Assembly (NCBI RefSeq): GCF_010233585.1
Contig: NZ_CP045997.1
Coordinates: 3,869,779 to 3,933,778 of the forward strand
Length of the DNA stretch: 64,000 nucleotides
From: Spirosoma endbachense
GTDB taxonomy: Bacteria > Bacteroidota > Bacteroidia > Cytophagales > Spirosomataceae
Direction: 5' to 3'
A model generated the notes under the pieces. The model was not told the DNA's origin. It saw only the letters and a program-made list of their open reading frames with translations, and ran no database searches. A program made the translations under genes and the position numbers. This document shows, piece after piece, positions 28,029 to 36,897 of the stretch (its first letter is position 1; every line of letters begins with the position of its first letter).

Positions 28029-28172
28029 GTATCAAGTGATTAATCAAGACGATGGAGTTCTCAAAATTACCTTAGTTAGCCAATACCTCAATTACCATCA
28101 ACTCTGAAGCAATACGAATTTTAAACCCACTTTTTTACCGCCCGCCTATGAAGCAGTAGCCAACCTATTCAC

Positions 28173-28206
28173 AAAAAAAAAGCCAGTGATGATTCCGGCA
28201 TCACTG
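28173..28206 (-). terminator. Minus-strand rho-independent terminator upstream of susC
   Basis: Read on the minus strand: CAGTGATG, loop CCGGAAT, CATCACTG, then GGC and nine T. It has no minus-strand gene upstream of it, only the SusC leader, and so suggests a short antisense transcript. Confidence 0.75.
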
Positions 28207-28304
28207 ACTCAAAAAGCACCCTTCTCTGAGACCCTCATTTTGCATGAGGCAGGGGGTTCTTTGTCCATTCCAAAATTCAAATAGCCAAAAAACAAGCAAA
28301 AGTA
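28173..28304 (-). ncRNA. Candidate cis-antisense small RNA of the SusC leader
   Basis: A Bacteroidota -7 box on the minus strand (TACTTTTG, plus coordinates 28297-28304) would start transcription near 28290 and run to the terminator at 28173, giving an RNA of about 110-120 bases complementary to the susC 5' leader. No clear -33 TTTG is found at the right distance. Antisense RNAs of the DonS type are known at some Bacteroides PULs. This is inference from promoter and terminator only. Confidence 0.35.
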
Positions 28305-31300
28305 TGAAAGAACTTCGACAACCGCTTAGCCTGTTGCGTAGACTTATGAAATTTACTGTCTATCAGTTACTAATAGCGGCTATGGTAGCCGGTCTGGCTG
28401 CGGCCCGCCCGGTTGAGGCACAGCAAGTCATGGATCAGCGCATTACACTCCGCGCCGATAACCTGACGATGAAATCTGTGCTCAATCAATTGGGACGCCA
28501 GGCCGACGTACGTTTTGCCTACCGATCAGCTCTTAAGCAGTTGAATAGTCACGTTTCACTAAACGCTACCAACCAGCGATTGGGTGAAATTCTCGATCAG
28601 TTACTAAAACCGCTCGAGGTCACGTATTACGTTAAAGGGCGGCAGATTATCCTGAATCAGGAACCAGCAGCCCCAAAAGCGCCCGAAGAGTCCACTCGAA
28701 CAAACGATGAGGCTTTCAATGATCGTTCCCTATCAGGAACGGTTACTGATGAAGCTGGCGTCGGCTTACCAGGTGTAAGTGTGGTTGTAAAAGGAACCCA
28801 GCGCGGTACAACCACGGATGCCACGGGCCAGTTTCGGATGACGCTACTCACTGGCGACGATGTTCTGGTTTTTAGTTTTGTTGGGTACCTGTCGCAGGAG
28901 GTTACGGTAGGAAATCAGACGGCCGTAACTGTCAGACTGGCCACCGACACCAAAAACCTTAGCGAGGTCGTCGTCGTTGGTTACGGCACACAAAAACGGT
29001 CAGATTTAACGGGTTCCATCTCCTCCGTAAAAGCGGAAGATGTAAAAAACCTGCCGGTTCGGAGTATAAACGAAGCCCTGCAAGGTCGGGCTGCGGGTGT
29101 TCAGGTAACCCGGAACGACGGGTCGCCAGGGGCTAGCTCCGACATTGTCATCCGGGGCGTGGGCTCCATTGGTGGTATGTCTCCCCTCTATATCGTGGAT
29201 GGGATTCGTATGTCGGCCGGCAATAACTTCAACTTACAGGATGTCGAATCGATTGAGATTCTGAAAGATGCCAGTGCTGCCGCCATTTATGGGGCTCAGG
29301 CAGCTGGCGGGGTCGTACTGGTAACCACCAAGCGGGGGAGCGGTACCGACCGAATGAAAATCAATTTCAATGCCTATTACGGCGTTCGGCAACCCCGAAA
29401 CCTGTATAAAATGCTGAACACGGCCGACTACATTACGGCCAAGAAAGCGTTCGGCGTGAGTACCACCGGCTGGGGCGATCCAACTACTTTGCCCGATAAC
29501 GACTGGGTGAAAGATCTGTATACGAACGGCTCCGACCAGAGCTATTCGCTCTCCTTATCTGGAGCTACGGCCAAAACCAATTACTATTTGTCGGCTAACT
29601 ACCAGCGCGAAGGAGGAACCCTGATCGACAACTGGTTTGATCGGTATGGGCTTCGTTCCAATGCAGATTTCAAGATCAATAAAAAATTGAAGGTTGGCGA
29701 AACCCTGTATGCCTGGAAAACAGGAAATAACCCGGTTCAAACAAGCACGTTTCCGTTCCGTTCAGCGCCTGTTGTTCCCATTTATGATCCTACCAACTCA
29801 GCCTATGGTGGCTGGGCCAAAACCGGTACGTTTTTTACCGGGCCCAATCTCGTCGGACAGGAATACCAGAACCACATGCTGAATGAACAATACGCACTGG
29901 AAGGTAATATCTATGCTGAATGGGAAATTCTTAGCGGGCTCAGCCTTCGCTCCACATTTGGTGCCTCGATCTATAACGTAAAGAATTACAAATTCACGGA
30001 GGCCTACGACTACGGCACAGTGGCGAATCATAATGCATTCCTGAGTCGCGACGTCAATAATCAGCGGAACCTAACGGCCAACTTTGTGCTGACCTACGGC
30101 AAAACGATTGGTCAGAACGATTTCAAAATACTGGCCGGATACGAAGCCTACAAATCAGACCTGAGTTCGTTGCATGGTGAGGCTCAGAGCTTTCCCTACG
30201 TTACATATAACCTGGGTCTGACCTCTAATCCCAGCAGCTACGTAGCCAGCGGTGGTGAATTCCCCCAGACTCGTTTGCTGTCCCAGTTTGGACGGGTCAA
30301 TTACACCTACGCCAACAAATATCTGCTGACGGCTACGGTTCGCCGGGATGGTTCTGACCGATTCGGCCCCGCCAACAAATTCGGCGTTTTCCCCTCGGCC
30401 TCCATTGGCTGGAAACTAAACGAAGAAGCGTTTATTCAGGAGAATCTGAGCTACGTTTCGAACTTAAAACTTCGTGCCAGCTACGGAAAACTGGGAAGTA
30501 CCAGTAGCATTCCTCAGTATACCTACCAGAACTCATACGGCGGCACGAATGCCATTACCAGCATGGGTCTGCCCGATGGCTCCCGTTTTAAGGGATACGC
30601 CCTGACTGCTCAGTTGGCCAATCAGGATATCAAATGGGAATCTGTGCTTCAAACCGACATCGGTCTGGATATTGGCCTGTTGAAAAATGCCCTGAATATC
30701 ACCGTCGATTGGTACAGTCGCCAGACTAACGATATGATTTATCAGGTTCCTGTGCCTATGTCTACCGGTTTTGGCAGCTCGACAGTTTACACCAACATCG
30801 GTCAGATGAGTAACAAAGGTCTTGAACTGGCTATCGATTACCGGGGCAAAAAGGGCGACTTCACCTATGGCATTACCGCCAATGCCGCGTTTAACAGCAA
30901 CCTGGTAAAAAAACTGGACGGCACGAACAACAATCCAATTAACGACGGCCCGGCCGGTGATTATCTGGAGAGTGTGGTTTCCCGCACGCAGGCCGGTCAG
31001 CCGCTGGGACAGTTTTACGGCTATAAAACGGATGGAATTTTCCAGAGTGATGCTGAGGTAGCCGCTCTGAACCAAAAGGCGCAGGAAGCGGCTGCTTCTG
31101 CCGGTGGAACGGCAGCTGGGGTTTACTACCAGGCCGCTGCTACAGGGGCGGGTGATCTGAAATTCAAAGACATAAACGGAGACGGAAAAATTACCACCGC
31201 CGATAAAACCTTCATTGGTAATCCGTGGCCGAAAATGACGTACGGTTTTACGCTCAGTATGGGCTGGAAAGGGCTGGATTTTTCGGCCTTGTTTCAGGGA

Positions 31301-31774
31301 ATTGCCGGGGTCGATGTTTTCAATGCCAACAAATACTATACGTCGATTTTTGTGGGTGATTACAACACGACCAGGGACATTTTCAACACCTCCTTTTTCA
31401 ACGGCAACGGACTCACCAACCTGCCTCGGGTAGGCTATACGGATCCGTCCGGAAACTACGTCCGTGACCCCAATGCCAACTACACCCGGATCTCGGATTT
31501 TGCTGTCGAAAACGGAGCTTTCCTCAAACTGCGTAATGTTCAGATTGGCTATACTCTACCGGCTTCGCTGATGAAACAGTGGAAAATGTCAGGGCTCCGG
31601 GTGTATGTGCAGGGGCAAAACCTGCTGACCTTCACCAAGTATTCAGGGCTTGACCCGGAAGTACTGGGGCGTAGTAGTGGTTCTAATGCAGCCACCACCG
31701 GACGGGGCATCGATACGATTTACTCTTATCCTCGTACCTCACTTGTTTCCGTAGGCGTCGATGTCAATTTCTAA
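28304..31774 (+). CDS. SusC/RagA-type TonB-dependent outer-membrane receptor with STN domain
   Basis: About 1156 residues. A signal peptide ends near VEAQQV. The STN signalling domain (about 45-120, ITLRADNLTMKSVLNQLGRQ) would touch FecR. A carboxypeptidase-like domain follows (LSGTVTDEAGVGLPGVSVVVKGT), then the plug (SEVVVVGYGTQKRSDLTGSI, EALQGRAAGVQVTRNDGSPG, PLYIVDGIR, LKDASAAAIYGAQAAGGVVLV) and a 22-strand barrel ending with PRTSLVSVGVDVNF. The frame is open from 28244, but MKELRQPLSLLRRLMKF at 28304 gives the proper signal. It imports oligosaccharides with the SusD lipoprotein encoded next. Its ligand is unknown. Confidence 0.95.
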   Translation: MKELRQPLSLLRRLMKFTVYQLLIAAMVAGLAAARPVEAQQVMDQRITLRADNLTMKSVLNQLGRQADVRFAYRSALKQLNSHVSLNATNQRLGEILDQLLKPLEVTYYVKGRQIILNQEPAAPKAPEESTRTNDEAFNDRSLSGTVTDEAGVGLPGVSVVVKGTQRGTTTDATGQFRMTLLTGDDVLVFSFVGYLSQEVTVGNQTAVTVRLATDTKNLSEVVVVGYGTQKRSDLTGSISSVKAEDVKNLPVRSINEALQGRAAGVQVTRNDGSPGASSDIVIRGVGSIGGMSPLYIVDGIRMSAGNNFNLQDVESIEILKDASAAAIYGAQAAGGVVLVTTKRGSGTDRMKINFNAYYGVRQPRNLYKMLNTADYITAKKAFGVSTTGWGDPTTLPDNDWVKDLYTNGSDQSYSLSLSGATAKTNYYLSANYQREGGTLIDNWFDRYGLRSNADFKINKKLKVGETLYAWKTGNNPVQTSTFPFRSAPVVPIYDPTNSAYGGWAKTGTFFTGPNLVGQEYQNHMLNEQYALEGNIYAEWEILSGLSLRSTFGASIYNVKNYKFTEAYDYGTVANHNAFLSRDVNNQRNLTANFVLTYGKTIGQNDFKILAGYEAYKSDLSSLHGEAQSFPYVTYNLGLTSNPSSYVASGGEFPQTRLLSQFGRVNYTYANKYLLTATVRRDGSDRFGPANKFGVFPSASIGWKLNEEAFIQENLSYVSNLKLRASYGKLGSTSSIPQYTYQNSYGGTNAITSMGLPDGSRFKGYALTAQLANQDIKWESVLQTDIGLDIGLLKNALNITVDWYSRQTNDMIYQVPVPMSTGFGSSTVYTNIGQMSNKGLELAIDYRGKKGDFTYGITANAAFNSNLVKKLDGTNNNPINDGPAGDYLESVVSRTQAGQPLGQFYGYKTDGIFQSDAEVAALNQKAQEAAASAGGTAAGVYYQAAATGAGDLKFKDINGDGKITTADKTFIGNPWPKMTYGFTLSMGWKGLDFSALFQGIAGVDVFNANKYYTSIFVGDYNTTRDIFNTSFFNGNGLTNLPRVGYTDPSGNYVRDPNANYTRISDFAVENGAFLKLRNVQIGYTLPASLMKQWKMSGLRVYVQGQNLLTFTKYSGLDPEVLGRSSGSNAATTGRGIDTIYSYPRTSLVSVGVDVNF

Positions 31775-31817
31775 CCACTTTTCACGGAATTACGTGATTC
31801 AAAAAAGATCGTCCATC

Positions 31818-33548
31818 ATGAAGATAGTAGCTAAATTTTCCCTCTTTGTCTTACTCCTGAGTATGGCATCCTGTAAAGAGGATTTCGTTAACGTAGACAA
31901 TCCTGGCGCCATTTCCACGGCCAGTTATCCAAATTCGGTTGCCGATCTGGAACAGCTCCTGGCAGGTGCTTACGCCACACAGCATGCACCCAGTATATTC
32001 GGGCATAACATGCTGGCCAAAAATACCTACCTCTGGGATCATACGACGGATTTAAGCTGGCAGGGAACAACGACCTGGATTCAACTGGCGCAGAATAATT
32101 CGCAGGTCAATGACAGCTTTCTGCAAGGCACCTGGCAGGATCTATGGCGGGGAATCCAGCGTTGCAATACGCTACTGGCCGGTGTTGAAGCCTACGCGCC
32201 CAAAGCAGCGGCCTCCGATGCGGCTGCGGTGAATCTGATAAAGGGGCAAACGCTGTATCTGAGAGCCTGGTATTATTTCTACCTGACTTCCTTATGGGGC
32301 GAAAGCTTTATCGTTGATGGGCAGGGCGGAGATAAACAGGGCGTACCGCTTGTTTCAAAAACGGCTACGAGCCTGCCCGAAACCCAAATAAGCCGCTCGA
32401 CAGTGAAACAGTGCTGGGACTTCATTATCAGTGACCTGAAAGCCGCCGAAACGCTATTGAAAGGAAAGAGCTGGACAGGCGCTACCGATAAATACAAAAT
32501 GGGCGAATGGGGTGTTAAAGCCTTTCTGGGTAAGGTCTATGTGTATGTTCAGGACTGGGCGAATGCGAAAACATACCTCAGTGATGTCGTAACCAATAGT
32601 GGCAAATCACTGGTTTCATTCGATACCTACAAAACGATGTTCAATGGGCAAAACGAGTTCAATTCCGAATCGCTGATCGAACTCAATCTAAACGTCGACA
32701 TGACCTATCGGGGTACAGACGATCGCTCGATGGGCTCCAGTATCGGCATGGTGATTGCCCCAACCTATGTTGGTCCCAATGGCGCACAGGCGGCATCGGC
32801 CTGGTCGAACGTCTTTCCACATGCCAAAAACATTGCCCGTTTTGGCTTTAATCTGGGGCACTATTTCCCGGCCGGAACCGCTACAGCGAACATAGCGAAT
32901 GTCGATAAATCTTACATCACGCGTTCTGTAGCCGCCCGAACCAACAAAACAGTAGATCCCCGCTTATGGGTCGCCTGTTTGCAGCCCTATGTCGATTCGA
33001 TGATTATCAGTGGGGTTAAAAAGCCTATCTCTCACTATCTGGATATTTCAGAAATCGATATGGAAGCCTGGAGTTTCCGGAAATACATTTACCTGGGCGG
33101 TGCGGAAGGTGAAGTGAACATGGCGAATGGCGACAATATTCTCTGGCTACGCCTGGCTGATGTTTACTTGCTTTATGCCGAAACGCTGACCCATAGTGGC
33201 GACAACGCAACTGCGCTGGAATACATCAATAAAGTCAAGCGACGAGCTTACGGGTATGCCGTCAATACGCCATCGGCCGTTGATTACAAAAGCCTGGCCG
33301 ATCAGACCAGTGCTCCCGATGCCGTGCTAAAAAATGACCCACTCAAATACGAGCGATGGGCCGAACTATTTGGCGAGGGTCACTGGTGGTTCGACGTCTG
33401 CCGATGGAAAATCGGCGATAAAGAAGCGGCTTATTATCAGCGGGTTCGGGGTGGAACCATTCAGTGGGATGCTACCGACTACGCGCAACCCATTCCGATC
33501 AATGAGATCACGTCCAACGTTAATATAAAGCAAAACGCGGGCTATTAA
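31818..33548 (+). CDS. SusD/RagB-type substrate-binding lipoprotein
   Basis: About 576 residues. The lipobox SMASC lies near residue 15, so the mature protein is a lipoprotein capping the SusC barrel. The SusD fold is seen in WQDLWRGIQRCNTLLAGVE, TLYLRAWYYFYLTSLWGE, WGVKAFLGKVYVYVQDWANAKTYL (TPR), and C-terminal LRLADVYLLYAETLTHSGDNATALEYINKVKRRAYG with ERWAELFGEGHWWFDVCRWK. The frame is open to 31761, overlapping susC, but MKIVAKFSLFVLLLSMASC at 31818 gives the signal; the gap to susC is then 43 bases. Confidence 0.95.
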   Translation: MKIVAKFSLFVLLLSMASCKEDFVNVDNPGAISTASYPNSVADLEQLLAGAYATQHAPSIFGHNMLAKNTYLWDHTTDLSWQGTTTWIQLAQNNSQVNDSFLQGTWQDLWRGIQRCNTLLAGVEAYAPKAAASDAAAVNLIKGQTLYLRAWYYFYLTSLWGESFIVDGQGGDKQGVPLVSKTATSLPETQISRSTVKQCWDFIISDLKAAETLLKGKSWTGATDKYKMGEWGVKAFLGKVYVYVQDWANAKTYLSDVVTNSGKSLVSFDTYKTMFNGQNEFNSESLIELNLNVDMTYRGTDDRSMGSSIGMVIAPTYVGPNGAQAASAWSNVFPHAKNIARFGFNLGHYFPAGTATANIANVDKSYITRSVAARTNKTVDPRLWVACLQPYVDSMIISGVKKPISHYLDISEIDMEAWSFRKYIYLGGAEGEVNMANGDNILWLRLADVYLLYAETLTHSGDNATALEYINKVKRRAYGYAVNTPSAVDYKSLADQTSAPDAVLKNDPLKYERWAELFGEGHWWFDVCRWKIGDKEAAYYQRVRGGTIQWDATDYAQPIPINEITSNVNIKQNAGY

Positions 33549-33636
33549 GCAGCAGGATACGGTGGTGTCGGGCGAAAGCGTCCGACACCATTCAACTCCC
33601 CATTCACTGGCTCTACCAATTTCTCGCAGCGATCTC

Positions 33637-34623
33637 ATGAAACAGGTATTTATTGTCCTTGGCATGCTAGTCGGCATGGCCAGTGCTATTTTTTTGCCTC
33701 CGTTTCCGCAAACGGACATGTCCAATGGGGTAATTCAGGCGAAAATTTACCTGCCAGATTCCACCCAGGGCTATTATCAGGGCGTTCGGTTCGACTGGTC
33801 GGGTGTTGTTGCCAGCTTAACCTGCAACGGACATAGTTATTTTGGGCAATGGTTCGAGAAATATGATCCAAAATTGCACGATGCTATTAGCGGGCCGGTC
33901 GAAGAGTTTACGCCGATCGGTTATGAAGAAGCCAAACCCGGAGACGACTTTCTGAAAATCGGAGTCGGTTCACTTCGGAAGTCGGCCGATTCACCGTATC
34001 GGTTTGCTACTCCCTACCCACTCGTCAATCCGGGCAACTGGTCCGTAAAGAAAAAGGCCGATGAAGTTGAATTCATCCATGAACTGACCGATGCTGCGGG
34101 TTATTCGTATCTCTATCGGAAGACGCTGAAACTGCTTCGCCGAAAATCGACGTTAGTACTCGAACATTCGCTGAAGAACACAGGCCGTAAACCGATTGAA
34201 ACAACGGTCTACGATCACAACTTCTACGTAATCGATAACCAGCCGACCGGGCCAGATTTTTCGGTAACCTTTCCGTTCAACTTGCAAACGAACGAAAAAG
34301 CCCGAGGGCTGGGAACGTTATTTGAGACCCGGAATAACCAGGTCGCCTACCTTCGGGAACTCACCAAAGGCGAAAGTACTCACTGCTACCTGACCGGCTT
34401 TGGCGATACAGCAAAGGATTACGACATCCGGATCGAAAACCGAAAAACCGGCGCGGGTGTGCACATCACCAGCGATCAACCCATTGCTCAATTAGCCTTC
34501 TGGTCGATAGCGACAGTTGTCTGCCCCGAACCGTATGTCCGGATAAAGGCCGAGCCGGGTAAGGAATTCACCTGGAAAATCACCTACGACTACTATACCT
34601 TTCCACAAGCCGCTTCGAAGTAG
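33637..34623 (+). CDS. Exported galactose-mutarotase-like protein
   Basis: About 328 residues with a signal peptide (MKQVFIVLGMLVGMASA). The rest is a beta-sandwich resembling aldose-1-epimerase-like sugar-binding folds (GVIQAKIYLPDSTQGYYQGVRFDWSG at the start, FIHELTDAAGYSYLYRKTLKL, VYDHNFYVIDN, LAFWS near the end). Typical catalytic His/Glu residues of GalM could not be assigned with confidence, so mutarotase activity is uncertain. It is next to the SusD gene and followed 32 bases later by the PQQ dehydrogenase gene, so it probably acts on the imported sugar in the periplasm. Confidence 0.7.
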   Translation: MKQVFIVLGMLVGMASAIFLPPFPQTDMSNGVIQAKIYLPDSTQGYYQGVRFDWSGVVASLTCNGHSYFGQWFEKYDPKLHDAISGPVEEFTPIGYEEAKPGDDFLKIGVGSLRKSADSPYRFATPYPLVNPGNWSVKKKADEVEFIHELTDAAGYSYLYRKTLKLLRRKSTLVLEHSLKNTGRKPIETTVYDHNFYVIDNQPTGPDFSVTFPFNLQTNEKARGLGTLFETRNNQVAYLRELTKGESTHCYLTGFGDTAKDYDIRIENRKTGAGVHITSDQPIAQLAFWSIATVVCPEPYVRIKAEPGKEFTWKITYDYYTFPQAASK

Positions 34624-34655
34624 CCTTAAAACAACGTCATTTTCTTCAGGAGTCC

Positions 34656-36842
34656 ATGAACTATACGACAACACTTGGATCGATCGGCTTGTTGTGCCTG
34701 CTCTTTGCCGCCGTTCATCCAACTCGTGACGGAGCCAGCATCGATCAGCCGGGCAATTCAAATTGGCCCAACTACGGCGGGAATAAAGCCGGAAACCGCT
34801 ACTCACCCCTCAATCAGATCAATCTCAGCAATGTCAAAAACCTCAAAGTAGCCTGGACCTACGATGCGGCAGCCACCGATAGCAAAACCGGTCGCCAACC
34901 CGAGATTCAGTGTCAGCCCATCGTCGTGAACGGTATTCTGTACGGCACATCACCGAAGCTAAAATTATTTGCGGTAGAGGCCAATACGGGCAAACAACGC
35001 TGGCTGTTTGATCCATTTAAGGACAGGCAGGCCCGCTTTAACCCCAATCGGGGCATTATGTATTGGGAAGATGGCAACGACAAGCGCATTCTTTATTCGG
35101 CTGGCCCTACCCTCTTCGCCATCAATGCGCTTACGGGTGAACCCGTTGCTCAGTTTGGCAAAAACGGAGAGGTCGATTTACGGGAGGGCCTGATCGCCGA
35201 TCCCAAAATCGATATTAAAAAACTATCTGTTTCAGCAACCAGTCCCGGAACGATTTACAACGATCTGTTGATCATTGGCTCAGCCGTTTCCGAATACGGT
35301 GATGCTGCACCAGGTCATGTACGGGCGTTCGATGTTCGTACGGGAACAATGCGCTGGATCTTCCACACGGTTCCTCAGCCCGGTGAAACGGGTTACGAAA
35401 CATGGCCTAAAGATGCCTATAAAAAAATAGGCGGAGCCAATAACTGGGCGGGCATGGTGCTCGATGAAAAACGCGGCATGGTCTACTTCGGAACGGGTTC
35501 GCCAGCGGTTGACTTCTACGGTGGCAGCCGGGCAGGGCAAAATCTGTATTCTGACTGTATCCTTGCCCTGAATGCCGAAACAGGCAAATTGAAATGGTAC
35601 TACCAAACGGTTCAGCATGATTTGTGGGACCGAGATTTGCCCTGTCAACCCAATCTGGTTACCGTGAAGCATAATGGCCGGATGGTCGATGCCGTTGCCC
35701 AGAGCACCAAAGATGGATTGATTTATGTGCTCGACCGCGACACGGGCGAATCGCTCTTCCCGGTTGAGGAACGGGCTGTTCCAACGTCTGGTCTTCCGGG
35801 CGAACAACCCTGGCCTAAACAGAAATTTCCGTTGAAACCGGCCCCCTTTTCCCGGCAGTTATTTACCGAAGCCGACATTACCGACCGTACGCCCGAAGCC
35901 CATGCCTTCGTGAAAGAACGATTCCAGAAAACGCGCTCTGGTAATAAGTTTATGCCACCCAGTCTGGAAGGCACGTTACTATTTGGCATTGGTGGTGGAG
36001 CCGAATGGGGCGGCAATGCGGCTGATCCGGATGGTATTCTTTATCAGAATGCCAACGAGATGGTCTGGGATCTGAAGATGATGGACATGGCCGCCCGAAC
36101 GGCTGAATTAAAGACAAAAGGGAATGCCTTGTATCAAGCCAACTGTGCGGCCTGTCATGGAATTGACCGGAAAGGCAGTGGACAGGCTTACCCTAGTTTA
36201 GTTGATGTTGGCAATCGGTTGTCGGGACAGGATATTCAGGCCATTCTGAAATCAGGTCGGGGCCGGATGCCCTCGTTCGAGCACATTTCCGATCAGGACC
36301 GTAGCACGCTGGTCCGCTTTCTGCTCAATACCGAATCAAAAACCAGCGAAACGGGCGATCACCATTCAGCTGCGGCCCCGACAGCGGTTGCCGAAAAATC
36401 TGAATTTCCGTACATACCTCCTTATATCAACAATGGTTATACACGCTTCTTCGACCCCGATGGCTATCCGGCCGTAAAACCGCCCTGGGGAACGCTCAAT
36501 GCGATTAACCTCAACACAGGAGAGTATCTGTGGCGGGTCCCGCTCGGCGAATTTCCGGAATTGACCAAAAAGGGAATTCCACTAACGGGTACTGAAAATT
36601 ATGGCGGACCAATCGTTACGGCAGGTGGCCTGGTCTTTATCGCGGCTACCTACGACGAACGAATTCGGGCTTTCGACCGCAAAACGGGAAAAGTTGTCTG
36701 GGAATACCAGCTTCCGGCGGGTGGATTTGCCACGCCCATTACCTATCAGGTCGATGGTAAGCAGTATGTCGTTATTGCCGCCGGAGGGGTCAAAAACGGC
36801 CACAAACCGGGTGGTTCATACATCGCGTTTGCCCTTCCTTAA
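34656..36842 (+). CDS. PQQ-dependent dehydrogenase with c-type haem domain
   Basis: A 728-residue periplasmic quinoprotein. A signal peptide (about 1-22) is followed by an eight-bladed propeller: NWPNYGGNKAGNRYSPLNQIN, LKVAWTYDA, VEANTGKQRWLFDP, VRAFDVRTGTMRWIFHTVPQPGE, ALNAETGKLKWYYQTVQHDLWDRDLPCQPN, the last being the usual PQQ motif. A cytochrome c domain is inserted at about 485-565 (CAACH at about 500, then GRGRMPSFEHISDQDR), and the last blades follow (NLNTGEYLWRVPLGE, TGKVVWEYQLPAGGFATPITYQ). It probably oxidises an aldose or alcohol and passes electrons to the haem. PQQ biosynthesis genes are not in the window. Confidence 0.9.
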   Translation: MNYTTTLGSIGLLCLLFAAVHPTRDGASIDQPGNSNWPNYGGNKAGNRYSPLNQINLSNVKNLKVAWTYDAAATDSKTGRQPEIQCQPIVVNGILYGTSPKLKLFAVEANTGKQRWLFDPFKDRQARFNPNRGIMYWEDGNDKRILYSAGPTLFAINALTGEPVAQFGKNGEVDLREGLIADPKIDIKKLSVSATSPGTIYNDLLIIGSAVSEYGDAAPGHVRAFDVRTGTMRWIFHTVPQPGETGYETWPKDAYKKIGGANNWAGMVLDEKRGMVYFGTGSPAVDFYGGSRAGQNLYSDCILALNAETGKLKWYYQTVQHDLWDRDLPCQPNLVTVKHNGRMVDAVAQSTKDGLIYVLDRDTGESLFPVEERAVPTSGLPGEQPWPKQKFPLKPAPFSRQLFTEADITDRTPEAHAFVKERFQKTRSGNKFMPPSLEGTLLFGIGGGAEWGGNAADPDGILYQNANEMVWDLKMMDMAARTAELKTKGNALYQANCAACHGIDRKGSGQAYPSLVDVGNRLSGQDIQAILKSGRGRMPSFEHISDQDRSTLVRFLLNTESKTSETGDHHSAAAPTAVAEKSEFPYIPPYINNGYTRFFDPDGYPAVKPPWGTLNAINLNTGEYLWRVPLGEFPELTKKGIPLTGTENYGGPIVTAGGLVFIAATYDERIRAFDRKTGKVVWEYQLPAGGFATPITYQVDGKQYVVIAAGGVKNGHKPGGSYIAFALP

Positions 36843-36897
36843 CCATGTCTTTACCAGAATAACAAACGAATTTATTAATCCTTCAAGCCATCTTTCC

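Noticed and set aside
30533..31075. 180-residue minus-strand frame within the SusC gene
   Set aside because: A shadow of the SusC barrel region; no motif or start context.
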